Below, piece after piece: positions 41,425 through 50,137 of a stretch of DNA of 64,000 nucleotides. The position numbers and the translations under genes were made by a program. How positions within the stretch are numbered: position 1 is the first letter of the stretch; every line of letters starts with the position of its first letter. Origin of the DNA: Paracoccus luteus (GTDB lineage Bacteria > Pseudomonadota > Alphaproteobacteria > Rhodobacterales > Rhodobacteraceae); the NCBI RefSeq assembly GCF_004522155.1, contig NZ_SDEA01000007.1:62001-126000 (forward strand), given 5' to 3'. Below the pieces are notes generated by a model. The model saw nothing but the letters and a program-made list of their open reading frames with translations, had not been told where the DNA came from and did no database searches.

Positions 41425-42837
41425 TCATGACAGGATCACCCGCATCGGCGCGGGCCGCGCGTGCGGGGTGGCGGCCGCGGCGGCGGGTCCGCCCTCGGCC
41501 TGCCGCCGCGCGGCCCAGCCGGCCAGCACCCCGGCCGAGATCCAGGTCAGCGAGGTCAGGGTCGAGTTGGGGATCAGGTCGACCATGTTCGCCGCCACGA
41601 TCAGCGCCAGCCCCGCCGCCGCCGCGTCCGACGACGAGGCCGTCGCCCGCGCCGCCCGTGCCGCGCGCACCACCGACCCCGTCAGCAGCAGGAATGTCGC
41701 GGCAAAGCTGATCAGCCCCCCGGCCGACATCTGCACGATCCAGCGCCCGTCCGTGACCGTGGTGACGCGGCCGCTGAAGGGATCGACCTCGTGGTTGCGG
41801 TTCCACCCGCCCCAGCCGGTCAGCGGTTTTTCGGCGGCGCGGGCCAGCAGCACGTCCTCGTTCATCAGGCGGAACTCCAGCGATCCGCCGCGGTCGGTGT
41901 CCAGCCCCATGACAAAGTCGCTGACCGCCCGGACCGGGATCGCATCCAGCCAGCGCAGCAGCGGATAGAACAGCACCGCCACCGCCAGCACCACGGCCAC
42001 CCGGAACTGGACGCGGGGCGGCGCCAGCAGGATCAGCGGCACCAGAAGGAACGCATAAAGGATCGAGGCAAGGCTTTTGCACAGCACCAGCAGGATCAGC
42101 AGCCCGACGAGAATCCACAGGCGGCGCCCGCGCAGGGCGTCGGCCGCGCGGTCGCGCAGCCGCGTCGCCGCCGCCAGCACCGCCGAGGACGCAAAGATCG
42201 CGACCCACAGCCCGTGCGACAGGAACACCATCGGCCTGAACCCGCCATAGCGCATCATCTGGCCGAAATCATGGGCAAAGAACCCATAGACCCAGACGTT
42301 GATCTGCGGGCTCAGCCGGATTTCCAGCAGCATCAGCGGCGCATAGGCCAGCGCCCCCAGCACCAGCGCCCGCAGCCAGGCCCGCAACGCCCGCGGCGAC
42401 GACAGCACCAGATAGCCAAGGATGAACGGGATCATCTCGATCGCCGCCGCGATGGAGCCGGTGAACCCGTCATAGGGGCCCATCGCGCGGCGATAGCTGA
42501 CGCCCTCGACCAGCGGCTCGGTGTTGGCCATCGCGGTCAGCGCGGGCGACAGGATCGCCATCGCCAGCATCGCCTTGACCCAGGCGGGCATGGCCGGGGC
42601 GGGACCGGCGTCGCCCGTGCCCACGGTCAGCACCCCCGCCAGCGCCGCCAGCGCCGCGACCGAGTTCTTGTCCAGCAGCGGCACCATCGGCAGGTCGATC
42701 CCGACCAGCGGCGGCAGCGCCAGATACCCGCCGAGGATCGTCCAGATGACCGCATTGGCGCGGTCCAGCCGCGAAAACAGCAGCGCCGCCACCGCCGGCC
42801 ACAATGTCAGGACGATCAAGCCCAGCGGCGAATGCAC
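41425..42837 (-). CDS. Wzy/O-antigen-ligase-like polysaccharide polymerase
   Basis: The 470-residue protein is an integral membrane protein with about 12 helices, the first starting LIVLTLWPAVAALLF. A large loop (about residues 330-380) contains FRLMNEDVLLARAAEKPLTGWGGWNRN, the conserved R-x-x-x-W/E pattern of the Wzy_C/WaaL family. It would join lipid-linked repeat units at the outer face of the membrane. The start is GTG at 42837 with GGGGG six bases before it; an upstream frame has no family support. Polymerase and ligase cannot be told apart from sequence, but the Wzz and CpsD-like genes diverging from it favour a polymerase. Confidence 0.82.
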   Translation of the reverse strand: MHSPLGLIVLTLWPAVAALLFSRLDRANAVIWTILGGYLALPPLVGIDLPMVPLLDKNSVAALAALAGVLTVGTGDAGPAPAMPAWVKAMLAMAILSPALTAMANTEPLVEGVSYRRAMGPYDGFTGSIAAAIEMIPFILGYLVLSSPRALRAWLRALVLGALAYAPLMLLEIRLSPQINVWVYGFFAHDFGQMMRYGGFRPMVFLSHGLWVAIFASSAVLAAATRLRDRAADALRGRRLWILVGLLILLVLCKSLASILYAFLLVPLILLAPPRVQFRVAVVLAVAVLFYPLLRWLDAIPVRAVSDFVMGLDTDRGGSLEFRLMNEDVLLARAAEKPLTGWGGWNRNHEVDPFSGRVTTVTDGRWIVQMSAGGLISFAATFLLLTGSVVRAARAARATASSSDAAAAGLALIVAANMVDLIPNSTLTSLTWISAGVLAGWAARRQAEGGPAAAAATPHARPAPMRVILS

Positions 42838-43033
42838 CCGTGCCCCCTTTTTCCGAAGCCTGCAGCATAGGGGCCGCAGGCCCGGCGGCAAGCCTGTCCG
42901 AAAAGACAGGCCGGGCGAAAATGCCCAGCATTTGTTCGACATAAACGCCCCAAGCGGGGCCGCATTCACGCAATCGTCGTTGAGACGGCGGCAAAGACGC
43001 GTAATATTCCAGACGAAACAGACCGGGGACATC

Positions 43034-44014
43034 GTGGACGGCACCGTAAAGAACCATCGCGCGGCAGATCCGCAACCGGGGCGTCCTGCGCCGGCCGCCG
43101 CCGCGCAGGCTGTCCCGTCCCATCCGGCAGCGGATAGGACCGACGTGGCCGGGGGTGACGCGGGCCGCGGCGGGACGGACCGGCGCGGGACCGAACAGGA
43201 CGGGGCGGATCAGCGCCCGACCGCGCGCGCCCTGCCCTCCGGCACGCCGCGGACGCTGGCGCCCGCACGCGCCGCCGCGCCGCCCGATTCCGCCGGGGCG
43301 CCGGGCGCCGCGGCCCTGCACGCGACGGGGGCGCATGGACCCGACGGCGACGCGTGGGCCACGCTGTCCCCGCTGCCTTGGCCCCACGCCGCGGACCTGC
43401 GGCGGCGGCTGGCCGGCGGCCCGCAGGCGCACCGCGGCCTTGCCTCGACCCACCCCTATGACGTGCTGCGGACGCGGGCGCTGTATGCGCTTGCGGACGC
43501 GGGCTGGACGCGGCTTGGCGTCGCGCAGTCCAGCCCCGGCCCGGCCTCGGCCGCGACCGCGCTGAACCTGGCGCTGGCCGCCGCGCGGCGGCCGGACCAG
43601 CGGGTCGCGCTGGTGGACCTGGACCTGGAACGCCGGCCCGTGCTTGGCCTGCTGGGCCAGACCGTGGCCGCGCCGGATGGCGCGACCCGCAGCAGCCGGT
43701 CGCGGCTGCAGGCGAACCTCGCGATCCTCAGCTTTGCCTCGGCGCCCGGACGCGGGTCCGAGACGCTGCTGGCGCCGCAGTTCCACCGCCATGTCACCGA
43801 CCTGCTGGCCGGGCTGGCGCCCGATCTGGTGGTCGTCCACGTCCCGCCCATCCTGGCCGGCGACGCCGGGATCGCCGCGATCGAGATGGTGGACACCGTG
43901 CTGGTCGCCGTCGACGGCACCCAGGACACCGCGGCGACCGTGCGCGGCGCCGAACGGCTGGTCGCCGCGCGGCGGCCGGTGCTGGGCCTGTTTCTCTACG
44001 ATGCCGAGGGCTGA
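43034..44014 (+). CDS. CpsD-like (BY-kinase fold) protein lacking the Walker A lysine
   Basis: The 326-residue protein has about 150 residues of disordered Ala/Pro/Gly-rich sequence, then a MinD/CpsD-type fold. STHPYDVLRTRALYALADAG is the usual segment before the P-loop. LGVAQSSPGPASAATALNLALA occupies the P-loop position, and RVALVDLDLERRPVLG is a good Walker A' strand. The P-loop has no GKS/T, so ATP binding or kinase activity is doubtful. The C-terminal tyrosine cluster of bacterial tyrosine kinases is also absent (the protein ends FLYDAEG). It sits directly before the Wzz-like gene, as CpsD does, and may act as a structural partner of Wzz. The start is GTG. Confidence 0.8.
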   Translation: MDGTVKNHRAADPQPGRPAPAAAAQAVPSHPAADRTDVAGGDAGRGGTDRRGTEQDGADQRPTARALPSGTPRTLAPARAAAPPDSAGAPGAAALHATGAHGPDGDAWATLSPLPWPHAADLRRRLAGGPQAHRGLASTHPYDVLRTRALYALADAGWTRLGVAQSSPGPASAATALNLALAAARRPDQRVALVDLDLERRPVLGLLGQTVAAPDGATRSSRSRLQANLAILSFASAPGRGSETLLAPQFHRHVTDLLAGLAPDLVVVHVPPILAGDAGIAAIEMVDTVLVAVDGTQDTAATVRGAERLVAARRPVLGLFLYDAEG

Positions 44015-45481
44015 ATGGGACCGATCGTCGGACTGCGCGAACTGATTTCCATGCTGGTGCGCCGCGCGCCCCTGATCGCGGTCGTGCTGGCGGTGGGCAT
44101 CGTCGCCACGCTGACCCACGCGACCTCGCTGCCGCGCACCTATCAGGCGATCACGGCGATCCAGCTGCAGCCGTCCGCCATGCAGGCGGCGGGGCTGGGC
44201 ACCCAGACCGCCGACGCGCCGGCGCGGCTGCGGCTGATCGAACAGCGCGTGATGACGCGGCGCAACGTGATGGAGATGATCGCCCGCCATCACCTGTTCG
44301 AGGATACGCCCCAGATGACCGACGCCGACCGGCTGTGGCGGTTCCGGCAGGACATGCGCATCGACCTGATCCCGTCGGCGGGCGGCGTGCCGGGCCCGGA
44401 CGGCGGCGTCTCGGCGCTGATGGTGACGGCCAACGCCGGTTCCGCGCCCGTCGCCGCGGCGCTGGCCAACGACATCGCCGACCAGATCGTGGCGGGCAAC
44501 CGCGACGTGATCGTGCGCCGTCTGGGCGACCTGGTGTCGGCCCTCAACGACGAGGATCAGCGCCTGCTGGCGCAGGTCAACGCCGTGCAGGACGACGTGG
44601 ACGCCGTGCGCCGCAGCGAGATGGACGCCCTGCCCGAGAACCAGGAACTGCTGCAGACCGAACTGACCACCCTGCAGGGCCAGCGCGTGGCCACCACCCG
44701 CAGCATCCAGGCGCTGGAGCGTGAGCGCCTGACGATCGAGGTCAGCGACGGCGGCCCCGAAGGCGGCACGACCACGGTGTCGCTGTCCGAACAGATCGGG
44801 CGGCTGCGCGTGGATCTGGCGCAGGCCCGCCGACGGCTGGGCGACAACCACCCCGAGGTGCAGCGCCTGCAGGACAGCATCGCCGAACTGCAGCGGGGCG
44901 GGGCCAGCAACCTGTCGCCCGGCCTTCAGCGGCAGGTCGCGCTGATCGACGAACAGCTGACCACGATGGAGGATGAGCGCACGGCGCTGGATGCCCGGCT
45001 GGCCGACATCGACCGCGCCATCGCCCGCATGCCCGACGTGGCGCAGCGGCTGGACGTGCTGAACCGGCAGCTGCGCGGGCTGGAAACCCAGCGCGACGCC
45101 GTGGCCGCGCGGCTGGCCGCGGCCCGGCTGGACCAGGGCCTCATCTCGGACGAACACGGCGAGCGCATGGTGATCCTGGAACGCGCCGCCGTGCCCGAGC
45201 GGCCGCAGTCGTCCAACCGCCGCCGGGTGGCGGTGCTGGGCGTCGCCGCGACCGGCGGCGCGGCGCTGCTGCTGGCGCTGCTGCTGGAGTTCTCGCGCCC
45301 GATCCTGCGCACCCCGCGCCAGCTGGAAAAGGCCCTGGGCACCGGCGCCATCGCCGTGTCCCGCCGCCTGCCCACCCCGGCGGAACGGGCCGCGGGGCTG
45401 GCGCGGCTTGCCCTGACCGTCGCCGTCCTTGCCGCGGGCGCGTGGTATTCGTGGCGTCTGGTCGTCCCGCCCGTGGCATGA
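44015..45481 (+). CDS. Wzz-like polysaccharide chain-length/co-polymerase protein
   Basis: The 488-residue protein has the PCP topology. An N-terminal helix (LIAVVLAVGIVATLTHATSL) is followed by a long periplasmic coiled-coil region (about 150-390, with Q/E/R-rich stretches such as LNDEDQRLLAQVNAVQDDVDAVRRS). It ends with a helix pair near the C-terminus, including VAVLGVAATGGAALLLALLLEFSRP, preceded by AAVPERPQSSNRR. The Pro-rich PERPQ-SSNRR motif is typical. It controls polymer length together with Wzy. Its ATG follows the CpsD-like stop directly. It is the cap-free form with a separately encoded kinase-like partner. Confidence 0.92.
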   Translation: MGPIVGLRELISMLVRRAPLIAVVLAVGIVATLTHATSLPRTYQAITAIQLQPSAMQAAGLGTQTADAPARLRLIEQRVMTRRNVMEMIARHHLFEDTPQMTDADRLWRFRQDMRIDLIPSAGGVPGPDGGVSALMVTANAGSAPVAAALANDIADQIVAGNRDVIVRRLGDLVSALNDEDQRLLAQVNAVQDDVDAVRRSEMDALPENQELLQTELTTLQGQRVATTRSIQALERERLTIEVSDGGPEGGTTTVSLSEQIGRLRVDLAQARRRLGDNHPEVQRLQDSIAELQRGGASNLSPGLQRQVALIDEQLTTMEDERTALDARLADIDRAIARMPDVAQRLDVLNRQLRGLETQRDAVAARLAAARLDQGLISDEHGERMVILERAAVPERPQSSNRRRVAVLGVAATGGAALLLALLLEFSRPILRTPRQLEKALGTGAIAVSRRLPTPAERAAGLARLALTVAVLAAGAWYSWRLVVPPVA

Positions 45482-46638
45482 TCGTCCCGCGCGCGATCCC
45501 GGACTTTGCGGCCCGGCCTGCCGCGCGGGGACGCGGGGGGATCGCGATCCGGCTCGCGCTGGCGCTGGCAGTGGCCCTGCCATCTGCGGCCCGCGCCCAG
45601 GCGGCGCGGCATGAGGGCTGGACCGAGGCGCCGATGCGCATCCAGGGCCGGGTCGCCGCGCGGGACGGCAAGCTGCTGCACCAGTGGCCCGCCATCCGGG
45701 CCGAGGCAGAGTTCGCCGGCCCCGCCGCCGCGCTGGCCCTGACCGACAGCCCGGCGCGCTATCGCGTGACCATCGACGGCGGCGGCCCGGCCCCTCGCGT
45801 GGTCACGCTGGACCGCCCCGCCACCGGCACCCTTGACCTCGACGCCCCCGGCCCCGGCCCCCACCGCCTCCTGATCGAGACGCTGGGCGAGACGCCCGGC
45901 GAACCCGGCGTCCTGCCGCGCCTGCTGGTGCCCGACGCGGCCGCCGTCCGCCCGCCACCGCCACCGCCGCCGCGCCGGATCGAGGTCATCGGCGATTCCG
46001 ACAGCACCGGCCACGGCATCCTGCACGACGGCCGCGACTGCGATGCCGCCACGACCGAGGCGTCGAGCGACAGCACCGCCGCCTGGCCCGCGCAACTGGC
46101 GCGCACGCTGGGGGCCGACCTGCGGCTGCACGCCGCGACCGGCGTGGGCCTGATCCGCAACTATGGCGGCGCGGCGCCCGACCGCACCATGCCCGCGATC
46201 TATCCGCGCACGCTGTGGGCGGACACGGTCGCGCCGCCGGACCCCGCCGACGCGTGGCGGCCGCAGCTGATCGTGGTGGCGATCGGGTCCAACGACTTCG
46301 CCTCGCCCCTGCAACCGGACGAGCGGTGGGACGGCCCCCGCGCCATCGCCCGCGACTTTGCCCCGGCGCTGGCGGATTTCCTGGCCGGTCTGCGCGACCG
46401 CGCGCCGGATGCCGCGATCCTGCTGGCGGTCTGGCCGGAATACGGGCGCCCCTATATGCGCGCCCACCGCGCCGCGCTGGACCTGCGGGAAGACGCGGGC
46501 GACGACGCCGTGGCGCTGGTCAGCCTGCCGCGCATGGACAAGACCGCCTGCGGCTGGCACCCGTCCGCGGCCGACCACGCCGCCATCTCGGCCACGATTG
46601 CCGCCTATCTGGCCGCGGCGCCGCCGCCCTTTCCCTGA
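45478..46638 (+). CDS. Secreted SGNH hydrolase (CE2-like esterase)
   Basis: The 386-residue protein has a signal peptide (hydrophobic core IAIRLALALAVALPSAARAQ after a basic start). A beta-sandwich-like domain (about 40-175) is followed by an SGNH catalytic domain: RIEVIGDSDSTGHGI (Ser in GDS), GVGLIRNYGG, VVAIGSNDFAS (Asn) and CGWHPSAADHAAISATIA (Asp/His block). This two-domain layout is like CE2 acetyl esterases. It could remove or transfer acetyl groups on the polysaccharide. The ATG overlaps the Wzz stop (ATGA), so it is part of that operon. The linker has a run of seven prolines. Confidence 0.85.
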   Translation: MIVPRAIPDFAARPAARGRGGIAIRLALALAVALPSAARAQAARHEGWTEAPMRIQGRVAARDGKLLHQWPAIRAEAEFAGPAAALALTDSPARYRVTIDGGGPAPRVVTLDRPATGTLDLDAPGPGPHRLLIETLGETPGEPGVLPRLLVPDAAAVRPPPPPPPRRIEVIGDSDSTGHGILHDGRDCDAATTEASSDSTAAWPAQLARTLGADLRLHAATGVGLIRNYGGAAPDRTMPAIYPRTLWADTVAPPDPADAWRPQLIVVAIGSNDFASPLQPDERWDGPRAIARDFAPALADFLAGLRDRAPDAAILLAVWPEYGRPYMRAHRAALDLREDAGDDAVALVSLPRMDKTACGWHPSAADHAAISATIAAYLAAAPPPFP

Positions 46639-46739
46639 TGCGGCGCGGACCGGACCGTCGCAGGCTTTGCACCGGGCTTAGCATTCGACAAAAGCGTCCG
46701 CCGCCACCATACTGGCCCCGACAGGCAGGAGGACGCTGC

Positions 46740-47792
46740 GTGATTTCATTCCGTCCCGGGTTGAACGCATTGCGGTCCAGGCTGGGCCGGCCGGTCCCCG
46801 ACATCGCCGCGATGGCCGAGATCACCGCCGTCGAACCCGGCGGCGATCTGGCCGTGCCCCCGGTCCTGTGCCTGCCCGGCATGCTGGACCGGATGCGCGG
46901 GACCGAGTTCGCCTCCGCCGCCGAGGTCACGCAGCATTTCACCGGCGGGTTCGATTCGCCCCAGCCGCCGACGCTGGCAATGCGGCTGACCGACGTCGAT
47001 CTGGTCGGCGGCGTGCTGTATGCCGGGGCCGCGGCGCGGCACCTGCAGGCGCAGCGCGGCCACCCGGCATGGCACCGCGCGCCGCCCGACGCCGGGCGGG
47101 CGACGCTGTTCGAAAGCTGGATCGGCAACACCTATTTCGGCAACTGGCTGGCCGAGGATTGCGTGACCTGGCTTTTGGCCGAACGCGTGGCCGACAGCCC
47201 CATCGTCACCACCCGGCCCCCGCCCGTGGGGCATATGTCCGATTACCAGTCGCGGCTGGGCATGGACCCCGCCCACCTGACCACCGGCCGGTTCGACGAA
47301 ATGGTCCTGTTCGACGACCACGGCGCCAACCCCGGCCAGCAGGCCCGCGCCGCCGAACAGCGCCGCCGGCTGATCGCGGGGTTCGACGCGACCCCGCATC
47401 CGGGCGTGTTCGTCCTGCGCGGCACGACCGGCATGCAGCGCATCCTGGCCGACGAACAGGCGCTGGCCGACCGGTTGGCCCGCGAACGCGGCGTCACCAT
47501 CCTGGACCCCCGGCGCGACGATGCGGCGACGATCATCGCCGCCTGCGCGGGCGCCCGGATCGCCATCGGCAACGAAGGCAGCCAGCTGGCCCACGCCCTG
47601 GTCGCGATGGCGCCCGGCACCGGGCTGCTGACGATCCACCCGCCCGACCGGGTGAACGGCGGGCTGAAGCTGATGACGGACCGGCGGTTGCAGGATTACG
47701 GCATCCTGATCGGCACCGGCTCGGCCCGGCATTTCGCGGTGGACGGCGACGAGCTGATGGCGACCTTCGATCTGATGGCCGAGGCAGCATGA
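46740..47792 (+). CDS. GT61 (DUF563) glycosyltransferase
   Basis: The 350-residue protein shows the GT61 pattern: WIGNTYFGNWLAEDCVTWLLAE in the N-terminal half, VFVLRGTTGMQRILADEQAL, ARERGVTILDPRRDDAATIIAACAGARIAIGNEGSQLAHAL near the C-terminus, ending with the helix region. These enzymes add xylose, GlcNAc or related sugars to polysaccharides in the cytoplasm. Start is GTG at 46740 with AGGAGG seven bases before. The hexapeptide acetyltransferase gene overlaps its stop as ATGA. Confidence 0.85.
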   Translation: MISFRPGLNALRSRLGRPVPDIAAMAEITAVEPGGDLAVPPVLCLPGMLDRMRGTEFASAAEVTQHFTGGFDSPQPPTLAMRLTDVDLVGGVLYAGAAARHLQAQRGHPAWHRAPPDAGRATLFESWIGNTYFGNWLAEDCVTWLLAERVADSPIVTTRPPPVGHMSDYQSRLGMDPAHLTTGRFDEMVLFDDHGANPGQQARAAEQRRRLIAGFDATPHPGVFVLRGTTGMQRILADEQALADRLARERGVTILDPRRDDAATIIAACAGARIAIGNEGSQLAHALVAMAPGTGLLTIHPPDRVNGGLKLMTDRRLQDYGILIGTGSARHFAVDGDELMATFDLMAEAA

Positions 47793-48394
47793 ACGACACA
47801 GGCCCGATCCACGACACAGCCCCCCTGCGGCCCGGCGCCGCGCCGCCCTATCGCCCGCTGCCCGACCTGTCCGACCTGCGCGCGGCGATCCGTGGCGACT
47901 GGGTCGTGCATGGCCGCCGCCTGTCAGAGCCCGCGTTCCTGGCGATGGCGACGTTCCGTTACGGCCAGTGGGCGATCTCGCGCCGGGGGCGCTGGTCGCG
48001 CGCCATCGCGGGTAAGACCTATGGGCTGTTGAACTTTTTCGTGGCCCCCTGGACGCGAGTGTTCCTGCCGCCGCAGACCCGCATCGGGCGCGACCTGCAC
48101 ATCGTCCATTGCGAAGGCTCGATCTCGATCCACCCGGACGCGGTGATCGGGGACCGGCTGGGGATCATGCACAACACCACCATCGGCACCAACATGGGAC
48201 CGGGCGCGCCGGTGATCGGGGACGACGTGTTCATCGGCGTGAACTCGTGCGTGCTGGGGGCCGTCCGCATCGGGGACCGGGTCCGCATCGGGGCGAACAC
48301 CGCCGTCACGACCGACGTGCCCGACGACTGCATCGCGGTCGGATCGCCCGCGCGCATCATGCCGCGGCTTGGCCCGCTGAGCCGGGGGTCGTGA
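47789..48394 (+). CDS. Hexapeptide-repeat O-acetyltransferase (serine acetyltransferase-like)
   Basis: The 201-residue protein has a helical N-terminal part (residues 20-95) and a C-terminal left-handed beta-helix with the imperfect hexapeptides IHPDAVIGDRLGIMHNTTIG, VIGDDVFIGVNSCVLG and VRIGDRVRIGANTAVTTDVP. DLHIVHCEGSISI precedes it, with the catalytic-type His. The fold and length match CysE/WcaF-type enzymes that use acetyl-CoA. Given the neighbours, acetylation of a sugar is more likely than cysteine synthesis. Confidence 0.85.
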   Translation: MNDTGPIHDTAPLRPGAAPPYRPLPDLSDLRAAIRGDWVVHGRRLSEPAFLAMATFRYGQWAISRRGRWSRAIAGKTYGLLNFFVAPWTRVFLPPQTRIGRDLHIVHCEGSISIHPDAVIGDRLGIMHNTTIGTNMGPGAPVIGDDVFIGVNSCVLGAVRIGDRVRIGANTAVTTDVPDDCIAVGSPARIMPRLGPLSRGS

Positions 48395-48396
48395 CG

Positions 48397-49908
48397 ATGA
48401 CGCCGCTTGCAATGACGCTGCACGACCTGCTGGCCGACAACCTGCCCGACCGCGCCGACGCCCCCGCCATCGTGGAACCCGACCGCACCGTCACCTATGC
48501 CGCGCTGATGGACGAGGCGGCGGGCGTCGCGGGCTGGCTGGCCGCGCAGGGCGTGGCGCGGGGCGACCGGGTGATCGTGCATCTGCGCAAATCCGCCTCC
48601 GAGGTGGCGGCGATGATGGGCGCGGCGCGCATCGGCGCGGTGGTGGTCAACGTCAACGCCCAGTGGACGGCCGAACAGCTGGCCTATGTCATCGCCGACA
48701 GCCGGGCGGCGGCGGTGCTGACCGGCCCCGTGCCCGCAGGGCGGCTGGGCGAGGGTGCCCCGCCGGTGCTGGTCCGCGGCGCGCAGGGCTGGGCCGACGC
48801 CGGGCCGCCGCCGCCGGTCGCGCCGGTGCTGGACAGCGATCTGGCGATGATCCTTTACACCTCGGGGTCCACCGGGCAGCCCAAGGGCGTGATGCTGACG
48901 CACCACAACGTCCTGACCGGGGCGCGGGCCGTCGCGCGATACCTGGGGCTCGGCCCCGACGACCGGCTGGTCAGCGTCCTGCCCTATAGTTTCGATTACG
49001 GGCTGAACCAGCTGACGACGATGCTGCTGCTGGGCGGCACGGTCATCCACCAGCCCGTGCCGATGCCGGCCGAGATCGTGGCCGCGATCAACCGCCACGG
49101 CGCGACCGGCCTTGCCTGCGTGCCGCCGCTGTGGGGACAGGTGGTGCGCCATCTGGCCGACAATCCGACGCCGATGCCCACGCTGCGGCGGGTGACCAAC
49201 ACCGGCGGCAAGATCCCCGATCCGATTCTGGCGCTGATGCCGCAGGTCTTCCCCGGCGTGGCGATCCACCTGATGTATGGCCTGACCGAGGCGTTCCGGT
49301 CCACCCACCTGCCCCCCCATCTGTTCGCCACCAAGGCCGGCGCCATCGGCCGCGCCATTCCCGGCGCAGATGTCCGCGTGCTGCGCCCCGACGGGACGCT
49401 GGCGGGGCCGGGCGAGGACGGCGAGCTGATCCACGCAGGGCCGCTGGTCAGCCTCGGCTATTGGGGCAAGCCCGAACAGACGGCCGAAAAGTTCCGCCCC
49501 TGCCCCGCGCTGGGGGGCGTCCGCGTCGTCCATTCCGGCGACACGGTGCGGATGGACGCGGACGGCGATTTGTGGTTCGTCGGCCGCCGCGACGCGATGA
49601 TCAAGACGATGGGGTTCCGCCTGTCCCCCGAAGAGGTCGAGGAACACGCCTATGCCAGCGGCCTTGTCGCCGACGCGGTCGCCTGGGGGGTCGAGGATGA
49701 CACGATGGGCCAGGCCGTGCATCTGGCCGTCGCTCCGCGGGACGGTTTTTTGGAACCGGCGCTGATCGACCACTTTCGCGCGCGGGCCGCACACTACATG
49801 ATGCCCCGGCGCATTCACGCGTGGGACGGGCCGATGCCCCGGATCTCCAGCGGCAAGCTGGACCGGAAAGCCGTCGCCGCCGCCTGCGCCGCCAAGGACG
49901 AGGCTTGA
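48397..49908 (+). CDS. AMP-forming acyl/aminoacyl ligase of the exosortase-A-associated type
   Basis: The 503-residue ANL enzyme has LAMILYTSGSTGQPKGVMLTHH, PYSFDYGLNQLTTMLLLGG, IHLMYGLTEAFRSTHLP, DGDLWFVGRRDAMIKTMGFRLSP and ISSGKLDRKAV. The GLTEAFRSTxLP motif and length match the ligase that accompanies exosortase A loci (PEP-CTERM loci of beta- and gammaproteobacteria), where it is always followed by a small carrier protein and a PLP decarboxylase, as here. It likely loads an amino acid or acyl group on the carrier protein. Start at 48397 (ATG); GTG at 48391 overlapping the previous stop is equally possible. Confidence 0.87.
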   Translation: MTPLAMTLHDLLADNLPDRADAPAIVEPDRTVTYAALMDEAAGVAGWLAAQGVARGDRVIVHLRKSASEVAAMMGAARIGAVVVNVNAQWTAEQLAYVIADSRAAAVLTGPVPAGRLGEGAPPVLVRGAQGWADAGPPPPVAPVLDSDLAMILYTSGSTGQPKGVMLTHHNVLTGARAVARYLGLGPDDRLVSVLPYSFDYGLNQLTTMLLLGGTVIHQPVPMPAEIVAAINRHGATGLACVPPLWGQVVRHLADNPTPMPTLRRVTNTGGKIPDPILALMPQVFPGVAIHLMYGLTEAFRSTHLPPHLFATKAGAIGRAIPGADVRVLRPDGTLAGPGEDGELIHAGPLVSLGYWGKPEQTAEKFRPCPALGGVRVVHSGDTVRMDADGDLWFVGRRDAMIKTMGFRLSPEEVEEHAYASGLVADAVAWGVEDDTMGQAVHLAVAPRDGFLEPALIDHFRARAAHYMMPRRIHAWDGPMPRISSGKLDRKAVAAACAAKDEA

Positions 49909-49909
49909 G

Positions 49910-50137
49910 ATGACCCGAGACGACCTGCTGTATTTCCTGCGCCGCGTGGCGGGCGACGACACGCTGGGGGCCGAAACGCCGCTGTTTTCCACCGGGCTGA
50001 TCGATTCCATCGCGATGATGCAGGTCATCGGCTATCTTGAGGATCACGGCCAGGTCCGCATCGGGACCGAGGATGTGACGCTGGACAACCTGGACACCGC
50101 CGACCGGATGCTGGCCCTTGTCGCCGCCCGCCGCTGA
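49910..50137 (+). CDS. Acyl carrier protein of the ligase/decarboxylase triad
   Basis: This 75-residue protein is a free-standing carrier with SLPLFSTGLIDSIAMMQVIGYL-like layout: PLFSTGLIDSIAMM holds the phosphopantetheine serine (D-S-I). It follows the ligase gene by one base and overlaps the decarboxylase gene by 20 bases. It needs a phosphopantetheinyl transferase; the one encoded at 27.4 kb could serve. Confidence 0.9.
   Translation: MTRDDLLYFLRRVAGDDTLGAETPLFSTGLIDSIAMMQVIGYLEDHGQVRIGTEDVTLDNLDTADRMLALVAARR

Noticed and set aside
43034..43480. Separate gene in the disordered N-terminal part of the CpsD-like frame
   Set aside because: The frame is continuous into the fold and no internal start has a better ribosome site, so it is treated as an N-terminal extension.
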